A stretch of 64,000 nucleotides of DNA, from positions 21,077-85,076 of the forward strand of contig JASBVG010000042.1 of NCBI GenBank assembly GCA_030147505.1, in the 5' to 3' direction. The notes below the pieces were generated by a model. It made no database searches. It saw only the letters and a list, made by a program, of their open reading frames with translations, and had not been told where the DNA came from. This stretch comes from Tardiphaga sp. Lineage in GTDB: Bacteria > Pseudomonadota > Alphaproteobacteria > Rhizobiales > Xanthobacteraceae. Positions 54,254 through 64,000 of the stretch are shown piece by piece; the stretch's first letter is position 1, and every line of letters begins with the position of its first letter. The position numbers and the translations under genes were made by a program.

Positions 54254-55278
54254 TCACTAGCGCTTCGGCCTCCCCCGGACGGAGATGGCGGTCGCAAGGG
54301 CTTGCGGGCGGCATAGTCGTTCTCTTCGCCGGCATCGTGATAAGCCTCGCAGTTGGATCCCGCTCGATTCCGCTTGCCGAGACGTTCGACGCCTTCCGCG
54401 CCTATGACCCAGGCAACAATCTCCATCTCGTCATTCGCGAGCTCCGCGTTCCCCGCACGATCGTCGCCGTTCTAACGGGACTGGCGCTCGGTATCGCGGG
54501 AGGGATCATGCAAGCCGTTACACGCAATCCGCTCGCTGAGCCGGGGTTGCTGGGCATCAATGCCGGCGCCGCCCTCGCCGTCGTGCTCGGCGTGACCGTG
54601 TTCGGATTGCAGTCGATGCTCCACTATGTCTGGTTTGCCTTTGCCGGCGCCGGTCTAGCCGGCATCGCCGTGTTTATCCTCGGCCAGGCGCATGAGACCG
54701 GTACCAATCCGGTCCGGCTTGTTCTGGCCGGAGCTGGCCTGTCGGTGGTACTCGCCGCGATGTCCGGCGTCATGATCCTCAATGCGGATCCGGCGGTATT
54801 TGATAGTTTTCGCAACTGGGTGGCCGGGTCTGTCGACGGACGCGGACTGGATGTCACGGCCGTGCTTGCCGTCTGCGTGACGATCGGCGCAAGCTTGGCG
54901 ATGATCACGGCACGCAACCTCAACACCGTCGCGCTCGGCGAGGATCTCGGACGCGCGCTGGGCGTCGATATCCGCATGACATGGCTGCTGTCCTGCCTGT
55001 CCGTGGCGCTGCTTGCAGGCGTAGCGACCGCAGGTGCAGGCCCGATCGGCTTTGCAGGGCTGGTCGCCCCGCATATCGCCCGCAAGATCGTCGGATCCGA
55101 TTATCGATGGATCCTACCCTGCTCGGCCCTGTTCGCCGCGAACCTGCTGCTGTTCTCAGACGTCATCGGCCGCATCATCGCGCCACCGTCGGAGATTGCG
55201 GCGGGCATCGTCGCCGCTCTGATCGGCGGTCCCTTCTTCGTATTTGTCGTGCGCCGTTTCCGGATGATCCGCCTGTGA
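54250..55278 (+). CDS. FecCD-family permease, first subunit
   Basis: A 342-residue permease with about nine to ten helices. LRVPRTIVAVLTGLALGIAGGIMQAVTRNPLAEPGLLGINAGAA near residue 65 and GAGPIGFAGLVAPHIARKIVGSDYR near 260 are diagnostic. It resembles FepD. The start overlaps the binding-protein gene by 4 bases, and its own stop overlaps the next permease start (GTGA). Confidence 0.94.
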   Translation: MITSASASPGRRWRSQGLAGGIVVLFAGIVISLAVGSRSIPLAETFDAFRAYDPGNNLHLVIRELRVPRTIVAVLTGLALGIAGGIMQAVTRNPLAEPGLLGINAGAALAVVLGVTVFGLQSMLHYVWFAFAGAGLAGIAVFILGQAHETGTNPVRLVLAGAGLSVVLAAMSGVMILNADPAVFDSFRNWVAGSVDGRGLDVTAVLAVCVTIGASLAMITARNLNTVALGEDLGRALGVDIRMTWLLSCLSVALLAGVATAGAGPIGFAGLVAPHIARKIVGSDYRWILPCSALFAANLLLFSDVIGRIIAPPSEIAAGIVAALIGGPFFVFVVRRFRMIRL

Positions 55279-56312
55279 AGCAGATCACCACACATGCCCT
55301 GCGGCTCGGCCCTCTGTCGTTTCGATGGCGCCCGCGGGTTGCTGTTGTCTGCAGTCTGCTGATGCTTACGAGCCTGGCGCTCGCGGTCCTGCTCCTCGGC
55401 ACCGGCACGCTGCGTTTCAGTGCGACAGAGGTGGCGGCAAGCCTGTTCGGCATCGGCGACAACGCCACAGCGGATCTAATCATCATACGCATCCGGCTGC
55501 CGCGTTTGCTGACGGCCTTTTTCGTCGGCGCAGCGCTCGGCATGGCCGGCTCGATCTTCCAATCGATCTCGCGCAATGCGCTCGGCTCACCGGACATAAT
55601 CGGCTTCACCACAGGCGCCGCAACCGGCGCGATCGTCCAGATCATCCTGTTCGATGCTCACCCGTTCCACACCTCACTGGCTGCAGTCGCTTCCGGCATC
55701 GCGACCGCGGTTCTGGTCTTCCTGCTATCGATGAAAGGACGGGTCACAGGCGGCTATCGCTTGGTTCTGGTCGGTATCGGCGTCGGCGCCATCCTGTCGG
55801 GCATCAACACCGTGTTGCTGGTCATGGGTCATCTCGATCAGGCGCTCTCTGCGCAGCTCTGGTTGGCGGGTTCGCTGAACACAAGGACATGGTCCCATGT
55901 CCTACCGGCCGCGCTTGGCTTCGCCGCCATCGTGCCGGTTGCCATCTATCACGCGCAGCGCATCAACCTGCTCGAGATGGGCGATGATGCGGCACGGCAG
56001 CTCGGCGTCCCGGTGGAACGCACAAGGCTCATCATGGTCACGGCGGCGGTCAACCTCACCGCCATCGCCACTGCAGCCGCAGGCCCCATCGCCTTCATCG
56101 CACTCGCTGGTCCTCAGCTCGCACGACGACTGACACGATCGTCCGGCGTTCCGTTGGTCTCGGGCGCACTCATGGGCGCCGTACTACTCCTCGCCGCCGA
56201 CCTTGCGAGCCAGCGCCTGCCGCTGAATGTCGGCCTGCATATCGGGCAGACCACGAGCCTGCTGGGCGGTGCCTACCTGCTCTGGCTACTGACGACAAGC
56301 AAGAAGGTCTGA
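55275..56312 (+). CDS. FecCD-family permease, second subunit
   Basis: A 345-residue permease resembling FepG, started by a GTG within the GTGA overlap. Family blocks are IRIRLPRLLTAFFVGAALGMAGSIFQSISRNALGSPDIIGF near residue 75 and AAGPIAFIALAGPQLARRLTRSSG near 275. It should form a heterodimer with the preceding subunit. The two-permease design differs from the one-permease siderophore locus at 39-40 kb, so the two transporters are not recent duplicates. Confidence 0.94.
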   Translation: MKQITTHALRLGPLSFRWRPRVAVVCSLLMLTSLALAVLLLGTGTLRFSATEVAASLFGIGDNATADLIIIRIRLPRLLTAFFVGAALGMAGSIFQSISRNALGSPDIIGFTTGAATGAIVQIILFDAHPFHTSLAAVASGIATAVLVFLLSMKGRVTGGYRLVLVGIGVGAILSGINTVLLVMGHLDQALSAQLWLAGSLNTRTWSHVLPAALGFAAIVPVAIYHAQRINLLEMGDDAARQLGVPVERTRLIMVTAAVNLTAIATAAAGPIAFIALAGPQLARRLTRSSGVPLVSGALMGAVLLLAADLASQRLPLNVGLHIGQTTSLLGGAYLLWLLTTSKKV

Positions 56313-56337
56313 TAGGAGGATTCCTCTACATTGAAAT

Positions 56338-56361
56338 GTCCGCTTTGCGCCAGGGGACAAG
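56338..56361. repeat. degenerate family D palindrome
   Basis: GTCCGCTT at 56338-56345 is followed by TGCGCCAG, close to the AGCGCCAA loop of the family, but the right arm is eroded. It lies just past the last permease gene. Confidence 0.35.
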
Positions 56362-56488
56362 AGCACCATACGGTAACGGCCAAGTACGACTACACGGACG
56401 ACGGGTGGCGCGAGAACTGCGCACGGCGTTGCGTGCTGGATATATTCGCGAACAAGCGGACTAGCATGGTGTTGCACGTCCTGCACGG

Positions 56489-56827
56489 TCATCCGGTCAG
56501 TCGATCAACCGGGCGGTTCGTCACCTCCATCGTGCGTTGCGTCTTCGTGGGCACATGGAGCACCATAGGCTCGGCCACTAGAAACGGCCCCAGCGCCTCC
56601 ATGAACTGAGCATGAGCGCTGCTTGGCTCGAAACATTCTGTATAGGCAGCGAGATCGCGCCAATCGACCTCCAGCAGATAAAGGTCGGGCCGGTCGATGG
56701 CGGAAGCTAGACGATGCCGGATATGACCGGCCGCGGTAGCGAGAAGATTCTCCACGCTCGCAACGGCGGCTTCAAAACTAGCGTTGGCGTCAGGGCTGAT
56801 GCGTAAAATGGCGAGTTCAGTGATCAT
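56489..56827 (-). CDS. antibiotic-biosynthesis-monooxygenase (ABM) domain protein
   Basis: A 112-residue ferredoxin-like ABM-fold protein beginning MITELAILRISPDANASFEA. The block PDLYLLEVDWRDLAAYTECFEPSSAHAQFMEALGPFL matches the family core. Members include quinol monooxygenases such as YgiN and heme-degrading IsdG, but the IsdG catalytic triad is not evident here. It lies 63 bases downstream of the quinone oxidoreductase gene on the same strand, and a quinone-linked redox role is plausible. Confidence 0.8.
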   Translation of the reverse strand: MITELAILRISPDANASFEAAVASVENLLATAAGHIRHRLASAIDRPDLYLLEVDWRDLAAYTECFEPSSAHAQFMEALGPFLVAEPMVLHVPTKTQRTMEVTNRPVDRLTG

Positions 56828-56890
56828 CTGTTGTCTCAACTTGGGTTGCAGATACCCACGCGCGACAAAGCGCGGCCGATCGGGAAGGTT

Positions 56891-57895
56891 TCAGCGTTGC
56901 GATGGCAATCGGACGGTGTCGCCGACGACGTCTATGGCAATCTTGCCGCGGAGGCCGCGGGCGCTCCCGTTTTCCAGGAGGTCGTGCGCATCGCCCATTC
57001 GCGCCAAAGGCAGCACGGCGCCGATGACCGGCTTCACAAGACCGCGTTCGACGAGATCGGTGAGAGCGTTGAGCTTGCCTCGGTTCTGGCGCGTGAAGAC
57101 GAAGTGGTAAGCGGCATTCTTACCCCAGGCGTCGATGAGATTCTGGGGCTGCTTGATGTCGACGATACTGATGACACGTCCGAAGTCGGCAAGGACCAGC
57201 GGGCTTCTCGTCAGTGCGTCACCGCCGATCGTATCGAAAACGACGTTCACCCCCCGGGCTCGAGTCAGTCTCGCAACGGCATCAACATAGTCTTCTGAAC
57301 TGTAGTGAATCACCTCATCCGCCCCGAGCCCGCGCACGAAGTCATCATTGCGGGCGCTGGCGGTCGTGATCACCCGCGCACCGATCGCCTTCGCAATCTG
57401 GATCGCGATGCTGCCGACGCCGCCTGCGCCGCCATGGATCAAGACGGTCTCGCCGACACCAAGCTGGGCACGGGTCACGAACGCTTCCCAGACCGTACCG
57501 CCTACCAGCGTCAGGCTCGCCGCTTCCAGATGGTCGATGTTTTTCGGCTTGCGCCCCACCAGCGATACATCGGCAACGTGTCGCTCGGCATAGGAGCCCG
57601 GGCCGCCGAAGATCTGCGGCGTGTAGTAGACCTCGTCGCCAATTGCGAACTCGATCACATGAGACCCGACCTCTTCGACGACGCCCGAGATGTCGTGCCC
57701 GATAATGGCGGGGAGCGAGACGTATTCCGCGTAATCGCCGCGGCGGATTTGGTAGTCTAGAGGGTTGATAGCGGTCGCGTAGACCCGCACGCGGACCTCG
57801 CGCGGACCTACCGCAGGGACCGAAACGTCCCGTAGCTCGAACACACCGCTGTCTCCGAACCGGCTGAGAACTGCCGCTTTCATTTTGCCGCTCAT
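56891..57895 (-). CDS. NADP-dependent zinc-free alcohol dehydrogenase / quinone oxidoreductase
   Basis: A 334-residue medium-chain dehydrogenase of the quinone-oxidoreductase group. The GroES-like N-terminal domain includes [39 protein letters not shown]. The nucleotide motif is [29 protein letters not shown] near residue 150. The cysteines that bind catalytic and structural zinc in true alcohol dehydrogenases are absent. AAGGAG stands 7 bases before the ATG. It is divergent from a LysR gene that probably regulates it. Confidence 0.92.
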   Translation of the reverse strand: MSGKMKAAVLSRFGDSGVFELRDVSVPAVGPREVRVRVYATAINPLDYQIRRGDYAEYVSLPAIIGHDISGVVEEVGSHVIEFAIGDEVYYTPQIFGGPGSYAERHVADVSLVGRKPKNIDHLEAASLTLVGGTVWEAFVTRAQLGVGETVLIHGGAGGVGSIAIQIAKAIGARVITTASARNDDFVRGLGADEVIHYSSEDYVDAVARLTRARGVNVVFDTIGGDALTRSPLVLADFGRVISIVDIKQPQNLIDAWGKNAAYHFVFTRQNRGKLNALTDLVERGLVKPVIGAVLPLARMGDAHDLLENGSARGLRGKIAIDVVGDTVRLPSQR

Positions 57896-58049
57896 CTCGT
57901 AACTCCTTGTTGTTGGAGTCCATCTGGCTTACAAAGATCGGAAGCGGTACCCGGTCAAAATCTGAAGCTTCTTCAATTATTCTTTGAAACTGCCCCGCCG
58001 GCATCTCCGCCCCTGCGCGGGTCTCAAAGCGAGATCACGATGGCCAAAG

Positions 58050-58955
58050 ATGGATCTCAACGACCTTAATTTGTTTGTGCGCATCGCCCGGCTGGACAGC
58101 ATCAGCGCCGCCGCACGCGACCTGGACATCACGCCAGCTACAGCGAGCGCGCGGCTATCGGCTTTCGAGAAGCGCCTTGGAGCACGCCTTTTGCACCGCA
58201 CGACCCGGCACGCGACGCTGACGGAGGATGGTCGGGCATTCCTGCCTCATGCCGAGAATGTATTGGACGCGGCGGCGGCGGCTAGCGCAGCGTTGGGGCG
58301 CGAGCAGGTATCACCACGCGGAACCCTTCGGGTTGCAGCTCCCTCATCGTTCGCACGCATGCATATCGTGCCAGGCTTGCCGGAATTCGCGGCACGATAT
58401 CCGGACCTAAAGCTCGACATGCGCATCTCCGACAGCGTCGTCGATCTCGTCGAAGGAGCATTCGATGTCGCCGTTCGATATGCTGAGCTTAGAGACTCGT
58501 CCTTCGTGGCGCGGCGGCTCGCCCCTGATCGGCGGGTTATTGTGGCGTCCCCGGACTACATCGCGCGCCAAGGTCGCCCTGAACATCCTGATGATCTGGA
58601 CGCCCATGCCTGTCTGGTCGTCGGCACCCTGGACGTTTGGACGTTTACGGGCGCGCATGGCGAACCGATCGCAAAGCGCGTGACACCCACGTTGCGGATC
58701 AACGACGGTGAGGCTGTTCGGGATGCGGCCAGTGCTGGCCTGGGTATTGCTCTAATGGCGACCTGGTGTGCAGCTGACGAGTTGAGATCCGGTAAGCTTG
58801 TCCCAATCCTTGCCGATCACCGGCTGGTGTCTACGCAAACCCTTTGGGCCCTATATCCCAGCTCACGTGAACTTGCGCCGAAGGTTCGCGTCTTTGTCGA
58901 TTGGCTTGTCGCACGCTTCAGTCCCGAGCCGTACTGGGACCACGACCTCCGTTGA
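58050..58955 (+). CDS. LysR-family transcriptional regulator
   Basis: A 301-residue LysR regulator. The helix-turn-helix is in residues 3-60 (NLFVRIARLDSISAAARDLDITPATASARLSAFEKRLGARLLHRTTRHATLTEDG), and the effector domain begins with GTLRVAAPSSFARMHIVPGL near 90. The start MDLNDLNLF places the HTH correctly. It is divergent from the quinone oxidoreductase gene with about 150 bases between, the classical LysR layout. Close relatives respond to quinones, aldehydes or oxidants, so that is a reasonable guess for the effector. Confidence 0.93.
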   Translation: MDLNDLNLFVRIARLDSISAAARDLDITPATASARLSAFEKRLGARLLHRTTRHATLTEDGRAFLPHAENVLDAAAAASAALGREQVSPRGTLRVAAPSSFARMHIVPGLPEFAARYPDLKLDMRISDSVVDLVEGAFDVAVRYAELRDSSFVARRLAPDRRVIVASPDYIARQGRPEHPDDLDAHACLVVGTLDVWTFTGAHGEPIAKRVTPTLRINDGEAVRDAASAGLGIALMATWCAADELRSGKLVPILADHRLVSTQTLWALYPSSRELAPKVRVFVDWLVARFSPEPYWDHDLR

Positions 58956-59061
58956 CTGAGTTCGACAGCTCCGGCCCCAAGAGAACTATCAGATCTTGCC
59001 CGGGGCTTCGCTTTACCCGAGCGCCTGATTAGAGCCGTTAGCAACGATCGGTGGAATGAGC

Positions 59062-59085
59062 GTCCGCTTTGCACCGGAAGCGGAC
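59062..59085. repeat. family D-like palindrome with perfect arms
   Basis: GTCCGCTT pairs exactly with AAGCGGAC around the 8-base loop TGCACCGG. The arms equal the left arm of the degenerate copy at 56338 and resemble the copies at 38314 and 47346. Confidence 0.55.
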
Positions 59086-59145
59086 ATGTTTGTACATGGC
59101 CACTCCCGGGCGACTGACATCGCCTGATGCTGCCGCCAGCTCGTG

Positions 59146-59673
59146 CTACTTCGTCAGATCGAGCACCCGGCTCAGCGCCGTCGGAAATCCCTTCAGCGAG
59201 ATCTTCAGCGCCACAGGTTGCGCGGGATTGAGGCCGGTCGCGCCGACATTGAGCGCGGTGCCGGTTCTCAGTTTCGCCACTTGCGCCGCGTCGAGCCCCA
59301 TCGGCACCAGGCAGCCCTGCTGGACACACGTGGAATATGCGACCGTGCCGACTGCGGCATCGTCGATCTTCAGCGTCACGCCCTTGGCCAGCGCGAGGCC
59401 GAACGGCAGCAGCAGCGCGCCTTCGAGCTTGCCGCCGGCGACATTGCGGAGTTCGAGCGTGAGAACGCTCTGATTGGTCTGCGTATTGGTCTGCACCTGC
59501 CGCATCACGCAGCTCGTCGTGTTTTCCTGCGCCTGGCAGGCGACGATCCAGTCCTGAAAGGTCTCAACCAGCGAGCCTGCCCCGCCCGGCAGCGGCGCGG
59601 CCATGGTCGGGGATGCGACAGCGAGAATGGCCGTGAGGGCGGCGCGACTTGCGAAAAATTTCGAGAACATCAT
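59146..59673 (-). CDS. ialB: invasion-associated locus B (IalB) family protein
   Basis: A 175-residue exported protein with a signal peptide ([20 protein letters not shown]) and one IalB domain. [44 protein letters not shown] and [13 protein letters not shown] match the family, including four conserved cysteines likely to form two disulfides. In Bartonella IalB affects erythrocyte invasion; in free-living relatives the role is unclear. Its ATG lies 2 bases after the stop of the giant surface-protein gene, so the two are probably cotranslated. Confidence 0.92.
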   Translation of the reverse strand: MMFSKFFASRAALTAILAVASPTMAAPLPGGAGSLVETFQDWIVACQAQENTTSCVMRQVQTNTQTNQSVLTLELRNVAGGKLEGALLLPFGLALAKGVTLKIDDAAVGTVAYSTCVQQGCLVPMGLDAAQVAKLRTGTALNVGATGLNPAQPVALKISLKGFPTALSRVLDLTK

Positions 59674-59675
59674 CG

Positions 59676-62600
59676 TCAGTTCGTTTCTTCCTGTGCGTCG
59701 CGATTGGCCGACACATTGCCGTTGTTGCTGCGATCGCCCGGCATGCCGCCGAGATCGATCAGTTGCGGTTGCGCGAACGCATCTGCCGTGGTCACCACGA
59801 AGGATTGCCGCACTGTGCTGCCGATGCCGTTGATGGCTGCAGTGCCGGTGTCGATGGTGTTCGGCGGCGGCAGCAGCGGCGCCACGGAGGCGTTGATATC
59901 CGCCGTCGTGGTCGCCGTGGTGGAGGCCAACGTGTAGTTGCCGGCGTCGAGGCCACCGAGCGAGAGACCGGCAATATTCACCACTTTGCCGGTGCCGGAA
60001 TTGGAGTCGGCAAAGGCGCCGGTGCCGGACGCGACACGCAACAGGTCGCCGGCCACCATGCCGTTGAAAACAGCGCCGGAGAAGACCAACGCGGCCGTCG
60101 CATTGCCGTCATAGGGCTTGCTCAGCGCAGTGATGCCGGTGATCGACGTGATCACCGCTCGGCTGATATCCGCCGTCGTCGTGGCCGTGCCCGATGCCAG
60201 CGTGTAGTTGCCTGCATCGATGCCTCCCAGCACGCCATTCAGCGTCACCGTCTTGCCGGTGCCGGCATTCTTGTCGGCGAAGCTTGCGGATGTCGCGGTG
60301 AAGGACACGTTGTCGCCCGCGATCACGCCAAGCAGTGTGCCGGTGCTGAGGACCGAGGCCGACGTGGTGCCGTCATAGACCTTGTTCGCCGCGGTGAAAC
60401 CGGACAGCGTCAGCATCGCCTTGGCGATATCGACCGTCGTCGTGCCGCCCGCCAATGTATAGTTCGACGCCGTGCCCGAACCATTGCCGAGCGCCAGCGT
60501 GCCGAGCGCGAAGCTGCGACTGCTGCCCACGTCCTTGCTGCTCAACTGGCCGGTACCGGACAGCACCAGCGTCTCGCCGCTGACCAGATTGCCGAGCGTC
60601 AGCACGTTCGCGGCGACATCGGTGCTGCCGTCATAGACACGCCCGCCGGACAGCGACAGCACGCGCTGCACGATGTTCGCGGTGGTCGATGCCGTGGTCG
60701 TGGACAGCGTGTAATTGCCCGCATCCGCGCCGCCCAGGGTCAGGCCGCTGATACCGACAGTCAGGCCGTTGCCGACATCCTTGCCAGTAAACGCGCCCGT
60801 CGCCGCGGCCACGTTGAGCACGTCGCCGGACAGCTTGCCGTTGAATGTCGCGCTGGATGTCACCAGCGACGCATCGGTGGTGCCGTCATAGCTCTTGTTG
60901 TCGGCGGTGATGCCGGAGATCGAGGTGATGACCGCCTTGGCGATGTCGGCCGTCGTCGAGGCCGTGGTCGATGACAACGTGTAATTGCCCGCATCGGTGC
61001 CGCCGAGGGAGAGACCGGTGATGTTCACCGTCTTGCCCGACGCGGCGTTCTTGTCGGAGAACGCGCCCGACGACGTCGCCACCGTCAGCACATCGCCGCT
61101 CACCTTGCCGTTGAACACGGCGCCGGTCAGCACCAGCGTCGCCGCGTCGGTGCCGTCATAGGTCTTGTTGCCTGCGGTGATGCCGGAGATGGAGGTGATC
61201 GCGGCCTTGGCGATGTCCGCCGTGGTCGAGGCCGTAGAACTCGACAGCGTGTAATTGCCTGCATCGGTACCGCCGAGCGAGAGGCCGCTGATATTCACCG
61301 TTTTGCCAGTGCCGGCGTTCTTGTCGATGAAAGCACCCGACGACGTCGCCACCGTCAGCACGTCGCCGCTCGCCTGGCCGTTGAACGTGGCGCCGGTCAG
61401 CACCAGCGTGGCCGCGTCCGTGCCGTCATAGGTCTTGTTGTTAGCCGTGATGCCGGAGATCCCGGTGATCACCGCCTTGGCGATGTCGGCCGTGGTCGAG
61501 GCCGTGGTCGAAGACAGCGTGTAATTGCCCCCATCGGTGCCGCCGAGCGTCAGGCCGGTGATATTCACCGTCTTGCCGGTTGCGGCGTTCTTGTCGGAGA
61601 ACGCGCCCGACGATGTGGCCACCGTCAGCACGTCGCCCGTGATCTTGCCGCTGAACGTCGCGCCGGTCAGCACCAGGGCCGCTTCGTCCGTGCCGTCATA
61701 GGTCTTGTTGGTGGCGGTGATGCCGGCGATCGAGGTGATGATCGCCTTGGCGATGTCGGCCGTGGTCGAGGCCGTGGTCGAGCCCAGCGTATAATTGCCC
61801 GCATCGGTGCCGCCGAGCGTCAGGCCCGAAATATTCACCGTCTTGCCGATGCCGGCATTTTTATCGAGGAACGCGCCGGTGGCGGTGGCCACCGTCAGCG
61901 CATCGCCGCTCGCCATGCCGGTGAAGCCGGCGCCAGACAGCACCAGCGTGGCCGCGGTGGTGGCGTCATAGGTCTTGTTGTCGGCGGTGATGCCGGTGAT
62001 GGCGGTGATGGTCGCCTTGGTGATGTCCACCGTGCGCGTGCTGCCCGTCAGCGTGTAGTTCGAGGCGAGACCAGTGCCATCGCCGAGTGCCAGCGTGCCG
62101 AGCCCGAAGCCGAGACCGGTGCCGACATTCTTGCCGGACAGCGTGCCGATGCCGGCGAGCGTCAGTGTCTCGTTATTGGCGAGATTGCCGATGGTCAGCA
62201 CACCGGCGCCGACATTGGTGGTCCCGTCATAGGTGCGCGTGCCGTCGAGGCTGACCACGCGCTTGTTGATGGTGAGACCGTAAGTGCCGTAATCCACATA
62301 ATAGTCGCCGGCCACACCGGCGGAATAGCTCAGCGACAGCACATTGCTGCCGCCATAACCATAGCTGCCCGCATTGGTGGTGGCGCCGATGGCGCTGCCC
62401 CAGGCGACGGAGACATTGCCCGCATCGCGCCCGCCCACCGTGATGCCGGACGTGCTGGTGATGCCGTCGCCATAGGTGGTGGAGGTGTTGCCCGAGAGGG
62501 TGACGTAGTAGGTGTAGACCGGATCGGTGGTGAGCGCCCGCAGGATCGGGGCCCCGCCGGTCTTCAGCCGGCCCCAGACGGAGGAATAATCCCAGCCGGC

Positions 62601-64000
62601 ATTGATGAAATTGGTCGGATTGTTCATCTGGGCCGTGGTCAGCCCGGCGACGTTGCCGGACTGGTTGGTGTTGTCGCTACCGATGCCGGCGCCTAACCCG
62701 CTGGTCTGCGTGTCCCAGTAGGCCTGCGTGATCGCGCCGAAGTTGGCCCCGACAAGGCCGCCCACGGAGGAATAGCCCGAGACGGCGCCGGCTGCGTAGG
62801 ACTGCGTGATCACGCCGTTGCTATTGTACCCGACGAGGCCGCCCACGTTGGTGGAGCCCGAGACGGCGCCGGTGGCGTAGGCCTGCGTGATCGTGCCGAA
62901 GTTGGCCCCGGCAAGGCCGCCCACGTTGGTAGAGCCCGAGACGGCGCCGGCGGCGTAGGACTGCGTGATCGTGCCGACTTCGTTGGCCCCGACAAGGCCG
63001 CCCACGTGGGTGGTGCCCGAGACGGCGCCGGCGGCGTAGGACCGCGTGACCGTACCGCTGTAGTTGTACCCGACAAGGCCGCCGACCAAGGTGGTGCCCG
63101 AGACGGCGCCGGTGGCGTAGGACTGCGTGATCGCGCCGATTTGGTTGTACCCGTACCCGACAAGGCCGGTTTGGTTGAACCCGACAAGGCCGCCCACGTA
63201 GGCGGAGCCCGAGACGCTGCCACCGACGACGCCGATATCGCGCACCGTGCCGTTGGAACTGCCGATCAGGCCGACATAGCTGTTGCCGCCGCTGATCGTC
63301 AGGTTCGCGACCGTATGTCCCAGCCCCTCCAGTGTGCCGCTGAATCGCTGAGTGCCGTTCTGCCCGGCGACGATGGCGTCGGTGTAGGTGACGCCCGACG
63401 CGTCGAGACCACGCGCCAGCGCGTAGTTTCCCGACAGACCCGATCCGTAGATCGCGACGACGGCGTTGCCGACCGCTTCCTTGCCGTCGATCGCATCGAG
63501 CTGCGCCATCGTATAGACCAGCGTGTAAGCATTGCTGTTGATCGAAAGCTTGCCGCCGGCGTCCGACGTGATCGGCTGGCCGTTGCCGTCGAGATATGTG
63601 ACCCTGCCGGTGAAGCCCGTGCCCGTGAGGCCGAACGACAGATTCGCCAGTGAACTCGCATCATAGGCCAGCGCGACGCTGCCCGCGCCATTGACATTGA
63701 TCGGCGCATTGATGGTGAGCGCGCCTTGGGAGAGCAGGCCGAGGCCCCCGCTTGCGACCGTGATCGGCGCATTGACGATGATCGGCGAGAAGGTTTGGAT
63801 CGCCAGCACGCCGTTGATCGCAGGCGTCTGGTCGATGGTGAAGCTGCCGCCAGAGGCGAACAGGCCGAGCCCGACCGAGCCATCGATCGCGGCGGTCGCG
63901 GCCGCGTCGTTGCCGGCCGCGGTCGCCAGCGCGGCGGCGTTCTGCGCGCGCGCTTCGGTGGCGTTCTGCGGCGCCTGCGAGAACAGCGTCGCGGCCGTGT
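59676..64000 (-). CDS. giant filamentous-haemagglutinin-like surface protein with GLUG and MBG/YDG repeats (5' end outside window)
   Basis: An open frame of at least 1440 codons continues past the right edge; there is no stop between 63809 and 64000. Upstream codons read [26 protein letters not shown] and continue the same fold. From the right come beta-solenoid sequence ([15 protein letters not shown]), about six GLUG repeats at roughly 62.7-63.25 kb ([22 protein letters not shown]), and about ten MBG/YDG repeats at 59.9-62.5 kb ([26 protein letters not shown]). The C-terminus is a short Asn/Asp-rich tail with no autotransporter barrel, so two-partner secretion is likely. It should act as an adhesin. 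Confidence 0.9.
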   Translation of the reverse strand, partial: TAATLFSQAPQNATEARAQNAAALATAAGNDAAATAAIDGSVGLGLFASGGSFTIDQTPAINGVLAIQTFSPIIVNAPITVASGGLGLLSQGALTINAPINVNGAGSVALAYDASSLANLSFGLTGTGFTGRVTYLDGNGQPITSDAGGKLSINSNAYTLVYTMAQLDAIDGKEAVGNAVVAIYGSGLSGNYALARGLDASGVTYTDAIVAGQNGTQRFSGTLEGLGHTVANLTISGGNSYVGLIGSSNGTVRDIGVVGGSVSGSAYVGGLVGFNQTGLVGYGYNQIGAITQSYATGAVSGTTLVGGLVGYNYSGTVTRSYAAGAVSGTTHVGGLVGANEVGTITQSYAAGAVSGSTNVGGLAGANFGTITQAYATGAVSGSTNVGGLVGYNSNGVITQSYAAGAVSGYSSVGGLVGANFGAITQAYWDTQTSGLGAGIGSDNTNQSGNVAGLTTAQMNNPTNFINAGWDYSSVWGRLKTGGAPILRALTTDPVYTYYVTLSGNTSTTYGDGITSTSGITVGGRDAGNVSVAWGSAIGATTNAGSYGYGGSNVLSLSYSAGVAGDYYVDYGTYGLTINKRVVSLDGTRTYDGTTNVGAGVLTIGNLANNETLTLAGIGTLSGKNVGTGLGFGLGTLALGDGTGLASNYTLTGSTRTVDITKATITAITGITADNKTYDATTAATLVLSGAGFTGMASGDALTVATATGAFLDKNAGIGKTVNISGLTLGGTDAGNYTLGSTTASTTADIAKAIITSIAGITATNKTYDGTDEAALVLTGATFSGKITGDVLTVATSSGAFSDKNAATGKTVNITGLTLGGTDGGNYTLSSTTASTTADIAKAVITGISGITANNKTYDGTDAATLVLTGATFNGQASGDVLTVATSSGAFIDKNAGTGKTVNISGLSLGGTDAGNYTLSSSTASTTADIAKAAITSISGITAGNKTYDGTDAATLVLTGAVFNGKVSGDVLTVATSSGAFSDKNAASGKTVNITGLSLGGTDAGNYTLSSTTASTTADIAKAVITSISGITADNKSYDGTTDASLVTSSATFNGKLSGDVLNVAAATGAFTGKDVGNGLTVGISGLTLGGADAGNYTLSTTTASTTANIVQRVLSLSGGRVYDGSTDVAANVLTLGNLVSGETLVLSGTGQLSSKDVGSSRSFALGTLALGNGSGTASNYTLAGGTTTVDIAKAMLTLSGFTAANKVYDGTTSASVLSTGTLLGVIAGDNVSFTATSASFADKNAGTGKTVTLNGVLGGIDAGNYTLASGTATTTADISRAVITSITGITALSKPYDGNATAALVFSGAVFNGMVAGDLLRVASGTGAFADSNSGTGKVVNIAGLSLGGLDAGNYTLASTTATTTADINASVAPLLPPPNTIDTGTAAINGIGSTVRQSFVVTTADAFAQPQLIDLGGMPGDRSNNGNVSANRDAQEETN
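59890..62290 (-). repeat. tandem MBG/YDG-domain repeats, 270-base period
   Basis: Equivalent points recur at 60751, 61021, 61291, 61561 and 61831, an exact 270-base (90-codon) step. Outer copies at about 59973 and 60241 and the YDG-variant copies fit less exactly. The near-identity of the central copies at DNA level suggests recent unequal exchange. Confidence 0.88.
62690..63250 (-). repeat. tandem GLUG repeats
   Basis: Units of roughly 66-84 bases recur, each encoding a variant of [17 protein letters not shown] followed by an ITQ or VTR element. About six units are visible, with highly similar DNA (GAGACGGCGCCGG and GCGTAGGACTGCGTGATC recur). Confidence 0.85.

Noticed and set aside
56331..56609. 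A 92-codon plus-strand frame with CPLC at its start
   Set aside because: It looks briefly like a zinc-binding protein, but most of it is antisense to the ABM gene and its start is repeat DNA.
59649..60974. A 441-codon plus-strand frame opposite the repeat array
   Set aside because: The repeats keep this strand open by chance. The minus strand encodes recognisable MBG domains.
62690..63250. A CRISPR-like array
   Set aside because: The repeated units are GLUG-coding DNA in one open frame, with no constant direct repeat and unique spacers.

Overview
The window looks like chromosome from an alphaproteobacterium of the Bradyrhizobium / Rhodopseudomonas / Afipia group. The evidence is the high GC content, the style of the proteins (MBG/GLUG-repeat surface protein, IalB, UgpC-type sugar transporter, two ExbB-ExbD-TonB sets) and three kinds of long palindromic intergenic repeat that resemble elements I associate with that group. 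The species cannot be fixed from the sequence alone.

Layout. (1) 0-14.3 kb is a sugar-acid catabolic region. On the minus strand are a carbohydrate ABC transporter (ATPase, binding protein, two permeases, with a RidA gene inserted among them), a DenD-like dehydrogenase, KDG kinase, KDPG aldolase, a thiolase and an acyl-CoA ligase. Divergent on the plus strand are an IlvD/Edd sugar-acid dehydratase and two SDR dehydrogenases. (2) 14.3-16.4 kb holds a first ExbB-ExbD-TonB set. (3) 17.3-24.5 kb holds an RND efflux pair, a chemoreceptor and a SnoaL-like protein. (4) 25.1-38.1 kb is a heme-acquisition island. A minus-strand operon encodes heme oxygenase, a small membrane protein and a second ExbB-ExbD-TonB set. 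A divergent plus-strand operon encodes an ECF sigma factor, FecR, a HasR-like receptor, two tandem HasA-like hemophores with RTX-like C-termini, and a type I exporter. The order sigma / anti-sigma / receptor / hemophore / ABC / adaptor matches the Serratia hasI-S-R-A-D-E operon, with the hemophore gene duplicated. (5) 38.4-46.6 kb is a complete ferric-siderophore uptake and release locus: AraC regulator, FhuA-type receptor, siderophore-interacting reductase, esterase, binding protein, permease and ATPase. (6) 46.7-47.3 kb holds a short tyrosine recombinase. (7) 47.6-56.3 kb is a second ferric-chelate locus: TonB receptor, IclR regulator, an ATPase cotranscribed with an NtaA/SnaA-type flavin monooxygenase, and divergent binding protein and two permeases. 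(8) 56.5-59 kb holds a LysR / quinone oxidoreductase / ABM monooxygenase module. (9) 59.1-64 kb holds IalB and the C-terminal part of a very large repeat-rich surface protein that runs off the right edge.

How it fits together. About half the window serves iron and heme. The predicted heme route is hemophore export, receptor capture, TonB energization and heme oxygenase cleavage. No inner-membrane heme importer (HmuTUV type) is present here. The siderophore locus pairs import with reductive and hydrolytic iron release. The second chelate locus pairs import with a monooxygenase, which suggests oxidative breakdown of the chelator. TTTAGAA / TTCTAAA half-sites near several of these genes suggest shared iron control by Irr.

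The points most worth following are the tandem HasA-RTX hemophores, which lack the classical histidine heme ligand; the monooxygenase-coupled chelate importer; and the sugar-acid cluster, whose enzymes do not add up to one textbook pathway.
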